From Paenibacillus solani (GTDB taxonomy: Bacteria > Bacillota > Bacilli > Paenibacillales > Paenibacillaceae), in assembly GCF_001277345.1 (NCBI RefSeq), contig NZ_LIUT01000008.1:719920-783919 (forward strand): a stretch of DNA of 64,000 nucleotides, in the 5' to 3' direction. Below the pieces are notes generated by a model. The model searched no databases and was not told the DNA's origin. It worked only from the letters and a program-made list of their open reading frames with translations. Within the stretch, counting starts at the first letter, position 1; the number at the start of each line of letters is the position of its first letter. A program made the translations under genes and the position numbers. Positions 45,360-54,200 of this stretch are shown in pieces.

Positions 45360-46049
45360 TTGAAAGAGATGATACAATCCTGGAGGCATGTGTTTAAGCT
45401 GGACCCTGACAAGGAGATCAGTGACGACGCGCTTGATGCGGTATGCATGTCAGGAACCGATGCCATTATGGTTGGAGGTTCAACCGGAGTCACTTATGAG
45501 AATACCGTGGATCTTCTATCCCGAGTTAGACGTTATGAGCTGCCATGTGTGCAGGAAGTGTCGGACCTGGAAGCCGTTGTACCCGGATTTGATCTGTACA
45601 TGGTTCCGATGGTTTTGAATACGCAGGACCCAACCTGGATTATGGGCAGGCACTATGAAGGTATTGAGCGCTATGGATATATGATTCCATGGGATCTGGT
45701 CGTGACCGAAGGCTATATCGTATTGAATGAGCAGGCAGCAGTTGCGAAGCTGACGGGGGCGGACACATCCATCGATGCGAACGCTGCCGCTGCTTATGCG
45801 CAGATCGCGGACAAGCTTATGAATCTGCCGATTGTGTATCTGGAATATAGCGGCACGTTTGGAGATATGGAGACGGTGCGAACCGTCCGAAGATCAATGG
45901 ACAATGCACGTTTATTCTATGGCGGCGGCATTACAAATGCTCAGCAGGCAGTAGAGGCGGCAGCCAGTTCAGATACAATCGTGGTCGGTAACATTATTTA
46001 TGATCAACTGGAGCAGGCCTTGGAGACGGTAAAGGCTGTGAAAGGCTGA
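45360..46049 (+). CDS. pcrB: heptaprenylglyceryl phosphate synthase PcrB
   Basis: 229 residues, a TIM barrel. It joins heptaprenyl diphosphate to glycerol-1-phosphate, giving an archaea-like ether lipid in Bacillales. The phosphate- and substrate-binding motifs are clear: FKLDPDKE, MVGGSTGVT, YLEYSGTFG, and YGGGI. The start is TTG at 45360, with GGAGG eight bases before it; a nearer ATG is out of frame. pcrB precedes pcrA as in B. subtilis, though here 236 bases and a short triple repeat lie between them. Confidence 0.94.
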   Translation: MKEMIQSWRHVFKLDPDKEISDDALDAVCMSGTDAIMVGGSTGVTYENTVDLLSRVRRYELPCVQEVSDLEAVVPGFDLYMVPMVLNTQDPTWIMGRHYEGIERYGYMIPWDLVVTEGYIVLNEQAAVAKLTGADTSIDANAAAAYAQIADKLMNLPIVYLEYSGTFGDMETVRTVRRSMDNARLFYGGGITNAQQAVEAAASSDTIVVGNIIYDQLEQALETVKAVKG

Positions 46050-46145
46050 GCATTTCAGCAGTAGAGCGTGCAGATTCTTGAAGATATAAGCTGGATATTA
46101 TTGCGCCACCCCTCAAGCTCTGCTCCAAGCTCTATTCTTTTTGTT

Positions 46146-46185
46146 ATTTTAGATTTATCATTTTAGATTTATCATTTTAGATTTG
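46146..46185 (+). repeat. tandem repeat, 14-bp unit, nearly three copies
   Basis: ATTTTAGATTTATC occurs at 46146-46159 and 46160-46173, with a third copy cut after 12 bases, in the space between pcrB and pcrA. Likely slippage; no function seen. Confidence 0.85.
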
Positions 46186-46285
46186 TTTTTTACTTGTTTC
46201 ATATCAGTTGTTAGCATTTTATCTCTAATTCTCTAACAAGGGTTTCCCCTTGTATTCAATCTACATCCCCTAGGAGGCAACCAAT

Positions 46286-48616
46286 ATGCATTCCATTGAC
46301 ATACAAGAGGCCGTAAGACGTCTCAATCCCCAGCAGCGTCAAGCCGTTGAAGCAACCGACGGACCGCTGCTTATTATGGCGGGCGCCGGTTCCGGCAAAA
46401 CGCGGGTATTGACCCACCGGATCGCATACCTCATCGCTACACGTAAGGCGGCTCCGTGGAGCATTCTGGCCATTACGTTTACGAATAAAGCAGCCCGCGA
46501 GATGCAGGAGCGGGTATCCAAGCTGGTCGGCCGAGAAGGCCGGGAGATTTGGGTATCGACCTTCCACTCGATGTGTGTGCGTATTCTGCGCAAAGACATC
46601 GAACGGATTGGCTTTACGTCGAACTTTAGTATTTTGGATTCAACAGATCAGCTGTCAGTCATCCGGAATGTGATGAAGCACCAAAATATCGATCCGAAGA
46701 AATTCGAGCCGAAGGCGATTCAAGCCGCGATGAGCGCGGCCAAGAATGAGCTGATCTCCCCGCAGCAGTATGAACAGAAGGCTGGGGACTATTTTGAATC
46801 CCTGGTAGCTAAGGTATACACCGAATACCAGAAGCGCCTGAAGAGCAACAATTCCCTGGATTTCGACGATCTGATCATGACCACGATCCAGTTATTTAAG
46901 GAAGTGCCGGAAGTTCTCGACTTCTACCAGCGCAAATTCCAATACATTCATGTGGATGAATATCAGGATACCAACCGGGCGCAATATATGCTCTGCCGCA
47001 TGCTGGCGGACAGTCATCATCGTATCTGCGTTGTGGGCGACAGCGATCAATCCATCTACCGCTGGCGCGGAGCGGACATCACCAATATCCTGAATTTCGA
47101 AGAGGATTATCCCGAGGCGCGGACGATTCTGCTTGAGCAGAACTACCGTTCCACCTCGAACATCTTGAATGCCGCTAATAATGTGATCGGCCTGAATACC
47201 GGCCGCAAGCCGAAGAATCTGTGGACCGAGCAAGGTGAGGGTGAGAAGATCAAGGTGTTCCGCGGGGATTCGGAGCATGATGAGGGGTATTTTGTTACCT
47301 CGGAGATCAGCAAGAACGTTAAAGCCGGCAAGAGCTATCAGGATCATGCGATTCTGTACCGGACGAACGCGCAGTCCCGGGTGATCGAGGAAATTCTGAT
47401 CAAATCGGACATTCCGTACCAGATTGTCGGGGGCATCAAGTTCTATGATCGTAAAGAGATCAAGGATATGCTTGCATATCTTCGCCTCATTTCCAATCCG
47501 GACGACGATATCAGCTTAACACGCATCATTAACGTGCCAAAAAGAAGCATCGGTGACACGACCGTCGGGAAGTTGGCTGCCGCAGCCGCAGAGCGGGGCA
47601 TCTCTATTTTTCGTGTCCTGGAAATCGTTGACGACCTCGGTTTTGCCGGACGGACGCGCAATGCGCTGGTGAGCTTTTACGATATGATTGCTGCGCTCAG
47701 CCGTATGGTGGAGTTTTTGTCGGTGACCGAGCTGACGGAAAAAATGCTGGAAATGTCCGAATATCGGATCGAGCTGCATAATGAGAATACGATCGAATCC
47801 CGCTCCCGACTTGAGAATATCGACGAGTTCCTGTCGGTTACGCAAGAGTTTGAGAAGAACAACGAGGACAAGTCACTCGTCTCCTTCCTGACGGATCTTG
47901 CCTTGATCGCTGACATCGACTCGATGAACGACGATGAGGAAGACCGTGATGACGCGGTGGTACTCATGACGATGCATAGTGCGAAGGGACTGGAGTTCCC
48001 GGTTGTGTTCATCATCGGTATGGAGGAAGGGGTATTCCCGCACAGCCGCACCTTTATGGACAACGAAGAACTGGAGGAAGAGCGCAGGCTTGCTTATGTA
48101 GGCATCACCCGCGCCGAGAAGCAGTTGTTCTTATCCTGTGCGCGTATGCGTACATTATTTGGCCGTACGACAGCAAACCAGCCTTCGCGCTTCCTGGATG
48201 AGATTCCGGAAGAACTGAAGGAAGATACCCAGATGGCGCATGACCGCTACCGCCGCGGAGGTGGCAGCAGTGTGGGCGGCTCCTATGCAGGACGCGGCTT
48301 CAATGGAGGCGGAGGCAGTAACTTTGGCGGCGGACGCGCCAGAGACCTCTCCCTTGGAGGATCAACTGCTTCTGCAGAAGCGGCACCGAAGAGCCGAGTG
48401 ACCGTGACCACCGGTGGGCCTTCCCGCAAGCCGGCTGCTTCCGGAGACGGAGAATTCAAAGCCGGCGACAAAGTCGCCCATGGCAAATGGGGGACCGGTA
48501 CGATTGTAGCGGTAAAGGGCAGCGGAAACGACATGGAGCTGCAGATTGCTTTCCCGGCGCCTGTAGGGGTGAAGCGCCTCCTTGCCGGTTTTGCGCCGAT
48601 TACGAAGGTGGAATAA
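46286..48616 (+). CDS. pcrA: ATP-dependent DNA helicase PcrA
   Basis: 776 residues, superfamily 1A helicase of the UvrD/PcrA group. It unwinds 3'-5' in repair and removes RecA from DNA. Motif I AGAGSGKT lies at 32-39, motif II DEYQD, motif III GDSDQSIYRWRGA, motif IV (EQNYRSTSNIL) and motif VI (AYVGITRAEKQL) follow. The C-terminal 130 residues have a Gly-rich stretch and a Tudor-like domain (KVAHGKWGTGTIV) that in PcrA contacts RNA polymerase. ATG at 46286 follows GGAGG. It is followed by ligA. Confidence 0.97.
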   Translation: MHSIDIQEAVRRLNPQQRQAVEATDGPLLIMAGAGSGKTRVLTHRIAYLIATRKAAPWSILAITFTNKAAREMQERVSKLVGREGREIWVSTFHSMCVRILRKDIERIGFTSNFSILDSTDQLSVIRNVMKHQNIDPKKFEPKAIQAAMSAAKNELISPQQYEQKAGDYFESLVAKVYTEYQKRLKSNNSLDFDDLIMTTIQLFKEVPEVLDFYQRKFQYIHVDEYQDTNRAQYMLCRMLADSHHRICVVGDSDQSIYRWRGADITNILNFEEDYPEARTILLEQNYRSTSNILNAANNVIGLNTGRKPKNLWTEQGEGEKIKVFRGDSEHDEGYFVTSEISKNVKAGKSYQDHAILYRTNAQSRVIEEILIKSDIPYQIVGGIKFYDRKEIKDMLAYLRLISNPDDDISLTRIINVPKRSIGDTTVGKLAAAAAERGISIFRVLEIVDDLGFAGRTRNALVSFYDMIAALSRMVEFLSVTELTEKMLEMSEYRIELHNENTIESRSRLENIDEFLSVTQEFEKNNEDKSLVSFLTDLALIADIDSMNDDEEDRDDAVVLMTMHSAKGLEFPVVFIIGMEEGVFPHSRTFMDNEELEEERRLAYVGITRAEKQLFLSCARMRTLFGRTTANQPSRFLDEIPEELKEDTQMAHDRYRRGGGSSVGGSYAGRGFNGGGGSNFGGGRARDLSLGGSTASAEAAPKSRVTVTTGGPSRKPAASGDGEFKAGDKVAHGKWGTGTIVAVKGSGNDMELQIAFPAPVGVKRLLAGFAPITKVE

Positions 48617-48758
48617 GTACGGTAGCATACCAGCCTTATAAGAGCGGATGTTTTGACAACAATATAATATAATAGTGGGATCAACCATGGCCGCACGCTT
48701 TGTTATGGGAGCGAGAATGAGGATGGCCTTTATATCATTGAAGGAGGATGGCCCTTGC

Positions 48759-50771
48759 ATGGATTTCAAGGATAAGATGGAGAAGCTCGTTGCGGAGCTG
48801 AACAATTACAATTACCATTACTACACGCTGGATCAGCCGCTTGTAAGCGACAAGGAGTATGATGCTCTGTACGATCAGTTGGTAGCGCTGGAGACAGAGA
48901 CGGGAGTGACACTTCCGGATTCTCCGACCCAGCGGGTAGGCGGCGAGATTTTGAAGGGTTTTACCCCACACCGCCATTTGGCTCCGTTATGGAGTTTGGA
49001 CAAGGCCCAGAATATCGAGCAGCTCCGTATCTGGCATGATCGCGTAGTCAGACTGGTCAATGACTACAATACGAAGAATCCCGGCAATCCTCTGCCGACT
49101 CCTTGCTATGCGCTGGAACTGAAGTTTGACGGATTGACGCTGAATCTGACCTATCAGGATGGTAAGCTGGTTCAGGCGTCGACTCGGGGCAACGGTACAG
49201 TTGGCGAGGGCATTCTGTCTCAGGTGAAGACCATCAAGTCGGTGCCGATGACGATTCCCTACTCGGAAGGGACAATTGAAGTACAGGGTGAAGGTATCAT
49301 GAACCTGTCCGTGCTGGAGCAATACAACCAGACAGCCGCCGAGCCGCTCAAGAATGCGCGTAATGCGGCCGCAGGAGCACTTCGCAATCTCAATCCGAAG
49401 GTGACAGCCGAGCGCAAGCTGAATGCTTACTTCTATAATGTAGGTTATTCCGATGGCATCACCTTTGCCAACCATAAGGAAATGATGGATTTTCTGCGCG
49501 AGAACCGGCTTAAGGTCAATCCATATATTTTCTACTTTGAGCAGTTTGATGATGTCATGGAGCAATTGGCCGATATCGAGAAACGCCGCTCGGAGCTCGA
49601 CTATCTCATTGATGGAGCGGTTGTGAAGGTAACGGATTTCCGCACCCGCGAAGCGCTTGGTTACACCGACAAATTCCCGCGCTGGGCAGTCGCCTATAAA
49701 TTCGAAGCGGAAGAGACCACGACTGTGCTGGAGGCTGTCACCTGGAACGTGGGACGGACCGGGAAAATAACGCCGCTTGCGCGTGTAGAGCCTGTTGAGC
49801 TTGCCGGAGTTACTGTACAGAATTGTACGCTGAACAATGTCGGAGACATTGAGCGGAAGAACCTCAAGTTCGCGCTCGGCTCGCGGGTATTCATTCGCCG
49901 TTCGAATGACGTCATTCCTGAAATCCTTGGAAAAGTAACGGAGGAGCAGGATGGCGAGGAGATTCTGTACCCAGAGGCATGTCCATCCTGCGGATTCCCG
50001 CTGGAGCAGCGCGGCGCCCATCTGTTCTGTAATAACAAGACCGGGTGCAAACCGCAGATCGTGGCAAGGATCACGCATTTTGCCTCCAGGGATGCCATGG
50101 ATATTGAAACATTCAGCGACAAAACCGCCATTCAGCTGTATGAGGAGCTGAGCGTGAGGGAGCCGGCTGATCTGTACACGCTGTCTTTTGACAGTTTGAT
50201 CAAGCTGGAACGTTTCGGTGAGCGAAAAGCGCAGAATCTGCTGGATGCCATCGAGAAGAGCAAGGAGCGGGATCTCGCATCATTCCTCTTCGCCTTGGGT
50301 ATCCCGAATACGGGGAAATCCACAACCAAGATGCTGGCTGATCACTACCGTGATCTGCACCGCGTGATGGAAGCGCCCCCGGAAGAACTGGTGGAGCTGC
50401 CTGATGTAGGCGGCATCGTGGCCGAGAGCATCGCCGGATACTTTGCCGATCCGTTTGCGAGATCAAGCATTGAGAAGATGCTGTCACTGGGCGTCCAAGC
50501 GAAAGCGCCGGAAGCACCGAAGCCGGTCAGCAGCGATTCTTATTTCAGTGGCAAAACAGTCGTGCTGACAGGCACACTCCACCTGCTGACCCGCGAAGAG
50601 GCAACGGAACGACTGGAAGCCCACGGCGCCAAAGTCACCGGTAGCGTATCCAAGAAGACCGATCTGCTGATCGCAGGGGAAAAAGCCGGCAGCAAGCTTG
50701 CCAAAGCTCAGCAGCTAGGCATTGATATTTTGGATAACGAGGAAGAGTTCGTGCGGCTATTGAACGAATAG
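48759..50771 (+). CDS. ligA: NAD-dependent DNA ligase LigA
   Basis: 670 residues from the ATG at 48759 (AAGGAGG at 48741-48747), the standard length; earlier in-frame ATGs lack a site. It seals nicks using NAD+. Visible in order: Ia domain (HYYTLDQPLVSDKEYD), the nucleotidyltransferase with Lys122 in ELKFDG, the segment NARNAAAGALR, OB fold, zinc finger (CPSCG ... CNN..GC), helix-hairpin-helix repeats, and BRCT domain (about 595-668). The motif after the lysine reads TRGNGTVGEG, whereas most LigA have TRGDGTxGED. So the enzyme may be a diverged branch. It follows pcrA as in B. subtilis; camS does not follow here. Confidence 0.95.
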   Translation: MDFKDKMEKLVAELNNYNYHYYTLDQPLVSDKEYDALYDQLVALETETGVTLPDSPTQRVGGEILKGFTPHRHLAPLWSLDKAQNIEQLRIWHDRVVRLVNDYNTKNPGNPLPTPCYALELKFDGLTLNLTYQDGKLVQASTRGNGTVGEGILSQVKTIKSVPMTIPYSEGTIEVQGEGIMNLSVLEQYNQTAAEPLKNARNAAAGALRNLNPKVTAERKLNAYFYNVGYSDGITFANHKEMMDFLRENRLKVNPYIFYFEQFDDVMEQLADIEKRRSELDYLIDGAVVKVTDFRTREALGYTDKFPRWAVAYKFEAEETTTVLEAVTWNVGRTGKITPLARVEPVELAGVTVQNCTLNNVGDIERKNLKFALGSRVFIRRSNDVIPEILGKVTEEQDGEEILYPEACPSCGFPLEQRGAHLFCNNKTGCKPQIVARITHFASRDAMDIETFSDKTAIQLYEELSVREPADLYTLSFDSLIKLERFGERKAQNLLDAIEKSKERDLASFLFALGIPNTGKSTTKMLADHYRDLHRVMEAPPEELVELPDVGGIVAESIAGYFADPFARSSIEKMLSLGVQAKAPEAPKPVSSDSYFSGKTVVLTGTLHLLTREEATERLEAHGAKVTGSVSKKTDLLIAGEKAGSKLAKAQQLGIDILDNEEEFVRLLNE

Positions 50772-50913
50772 TTCTGTGATCAGTGCATATTAGGACACCT
50801 AGTGTGCGTAATTTACTGCATAAGCTCCTTTGGGATACACCCCTGACTATTCCGAGGCGATCATGAACAACGGGAAACCCAATTACTAAACCATGCAAGT
50901 CTATTATAGAAGA

Positions 50914-50957
50914 AGGGCTGAGTTGTGACCGTTATGGACGCAGTTCAGCTCTTTTTT
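50914..50957 (+). terminator. Rho-independent terminator after ligA
   Basis: AGGGCTGAGTTG (50914-50925) pairs with CAGTTCAGCTCT (50941-50952) including G-T pairs, followed by TTTTTT. Confidence 0.75.
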
Positions 50958-51275
50958 GATGTTAAGGAAAAGCACACAACAATTAACACGCCCATCTCTT
51001 CCCCTCACATACCCCCACCCACTCCCCATGAAGTAATTCCCTGAAATCTAGGAACTTATCTACCATTCGCCAAAACCTCTTATATAATCGACTAATATTA
51101 ACAAAAACATACAAAAATGGACGAAGGATTCTATTTTTGGATTCTAGAATTATTCACCATGGGTCAGTTTTGATGCAGAAAGGAGTGGATAACCACGTTT
51201 GGCAGCATGGAGCTATGGAGATATCCCGGACCCTGAATGTGATTGGGAAATCTACCTTATGGGAGGGGCAAAGCC
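50958..51275 (+). other. leader region before the subtilase gene
   Basis: AT-rich at first, with a TATAAT at 51083-51088 as likely -10 box but without a good -35. After this about 190 bases of untranslated leader follow to the start at 51276. No coding frame or known riboswitch was seen. Confidence 0.4.
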
Positions 51276-54200
51276 TTGAGTAAAAAGTTATGGTCCGTAC
51301 TATTAAGTTTTCTATTAACGTTGTCACTAGTTGTACCAGCAGCTGGGGCTGCTCCGCCAGAGAAACAGATCGAACTGGACAATTCACTGAGCGCTGATGA
51401 AGCAAGGCAGCTCAAGGATATCCTGAAGCAGCGAGCTAAACTAGCAGAGTTTCCCCAGCTGGAGCAGAGCCTGAGGCGATCCTCCGCGGGGCCTGCGAGA
51501 GTCATAGTGGAGTTGTCGGCTGAACCTGTTGCTTTGGCTAAAGGTATATCCTCTTTGCAAGGTCAAACCTTTAATTCTTCGGCGGAGGCAAAGGCAGAAG
51601 CTCAGGTGGAGCTGGAACAGCAAACCTTTATCCGAAGTCTGAACACGAAGAATATTACGCATGAAATATCGGAACAGTATCGCTACGCATTCAACGGGGT
51701 GTCAATGGAAATCGACGCAAGCCAGGTTGAAGCATTGCTGGATATTCCAGGCGTACTGGGCGTATATCCCGATGTGGAGGTAAGCGTCGGGCCGAAGGAT
51801 GAAGTGAATCCTTACATGAAAGATACGGGGCCGTTCATCGGTGCACCGGATGTATGGGATCTTGGGTATACAGGGAAGGGCGTTAAAGTCGGTGTCATTG
51901 ATACGGGTATTGATTACACTCATCCTGTCTTAATAGATGCTTATAAAGGCGGATATGACTTCGTTGATAATGATGATGATCCTTATGAAACGACCCCGCT
52001 CGATTGGGAGAATGATCCTTCCCATCCTCCTGAAGTCAATGATAGAGGAAGTACCTACTGGACCGACCACGGTACGCATGTGGCGGGTACTATCGGAGCA
52101 CGCGATGCTGGCGAATATGGAGTAGTGGGTATCGCGCCGGAAGCAGAGATTTACGCATACCGCGTTCTGGGGCCTTATGGGAATGGTTATTCCAGCTGGG
52201 TCCTGGGAGGGATTGATCGTTCCGTGGAAGATGGAATGGATGTAATCAATCTTTCACTTGGCAGTGCGCGCAACGACCCGGATTATGTAACCTCTGTTGC
52301 TCTCAACAATGCTGCGTTGGCTGGTGTCACGCCTGTTGTTGCAAGCGGGAATTCAGGGCCTGACCGCTGGACGCTTGGATCGCCGGGGGCAGCGGCCTTT
52401 GTGATTACGGTAGGAAACTCAACTGGACCAAGTGATGAAATAGCGGCAACTACGCATTTTTTCACGCCAGCAGAAGCGCCAGGAGAGTCGACAGAAGGAA
52501 TCAATGCTGGGACGCCTGGGTCTGAAAAAGATCCAGAACAATTCGTTCTTCCTGACGAGCCGAATACAGAAGCACAGGCAGACCGTGATGATGCAGCATT
52601 ATCTGCATCAAGCGTGGATACGGAAGAACGAGTACCTGGCGGGGAAACCGAATCTTCAGATAAAGAGCATGATGGAAATGCAGATCAGTCAGAAGAAGGT
52701 AGCAACGATGATGAGCCGGGAGTTGAGGAGGAGGCCTCGGAAGCTGTTAAGGAGGAAGATAAAAGTCCATCGAAAATCGATAATGCTCCAGTGACGGTAG
52801 TGAATGCTACATATGAGCTGGATTTGATGGCTTGGAATTTGGCAGAAGACCCGGAAGTCGTTTTGGACAGAGATTTTGAACTGGTCTATGCGGATTTAGG
52901 CAAGCCTGAGGATTTCGCGGATAAAGACCTAACGGGTAAAATCGCATTGATCAAACGTGGTGATCTCGCCTTTGTCGATAAAATTGCGAATGCAAAGGCA
53001 GCGGGTGCAGTGGGAGCTATCGTATTCAACCAGAACCCGGGTCCAATCGACGTTCTGCTTGGGGACAGCTTTGCTTTCATACCTACCTTTAGTATGAGTA
53101 AGGAAGACGGCGATTATATCCAATCGCAGTTGGCTGCCAATCCCGATCTCAAGGTGAATTTCTCGGATTTTAAGCGTGACCGAACCTTGGGTGATGAAAT
53201 GTATGTTTCCAGCTCACGCGGACCGGCTAAAAAGACGCTGGATATTAAGCCTGACGTCATTGCACCAGGGACAAGCATTCTGTCCTCCGTTCCAAGGTAT
53301 GGAAAGGTAGACCCAAATGCCGATTACAGTCAGTCTTATGATCGTCTTACGGGAACCAGCATGGCATCTCCACATGTGGCAGGCCTTGCAGCTCTCATTT
53401 TGGAGAAGCATAATGACTGGTCTCCATTCGATGTAAAAGTCGCATTGATGAATAATGCTAAGGTGCTGAATACCGATGTGTATGAAGTCATGGACCAGGG
53501 GGCTGGGCGAGTACAAGCGCTGCAGACGATCCAGGCTGAAGCTCTGGTGAAGGTCCTGGACAAGACCTCTTATCAGGAGTATGGATCAGCGAACCAACAG
53601 GATAACATTACTGGCAGCATCAATTTCGGTAATTTCACTGGACAATCGGCGAAGACCGTTCAGAAAAAAATAAAGGTAGAACGCATCGGAAGCACAGGCG
53701 GCACATTTAATGTGGCCATTAATGACACAAAGTCCACGCCGGGCGTCCATGTCACAGTAGATAAAACATCCTTTACACTTCAAGACCAGGAAGAGCTGAC
53801 GGTAACTCTTCAGGTACCTGAAGGCATCGAAGGTATATCGGAGCAACAAGGCTATATTACCTTCACGAATGGAAGTCAATCGTATTCTGTTCCGTACGTT
53901 GCGTACTTTAATCTGGAGATCACGGGCGTGAAGTATGTCAAGGCGTATAGTGATACAGAAAGCTACTTGCCGCATGTTCCATTGACCGAGACGGGCGAAT
54001 TGGGCGAGTTGAACCTCGCTTTTGAATTCTACAATCCGATGCAGCTTGTCATTGTGAACTTGTATGACAGTCTTCATCCAGAGGCAGGCGTGGATGGCGA
54101 TGGTATTATCGGCCAAGTATTCGGCGCAGAAGCCCCTTTTAATGCGAATATTCCATATACGCTAGGCTGGACAGGAAAATATATGGATTATGAAACCGGC

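Noticed and set aside
46146..46185. Triple repeat as a CRISPR start
   Set aside because: Units are directly adjacent without spacers, and no cas genes are in the window.
48987..50078. Minus-strand frame of 363 residues inside ligA
   Set aside because: Antisense shadow of a complete housekeeping gene.
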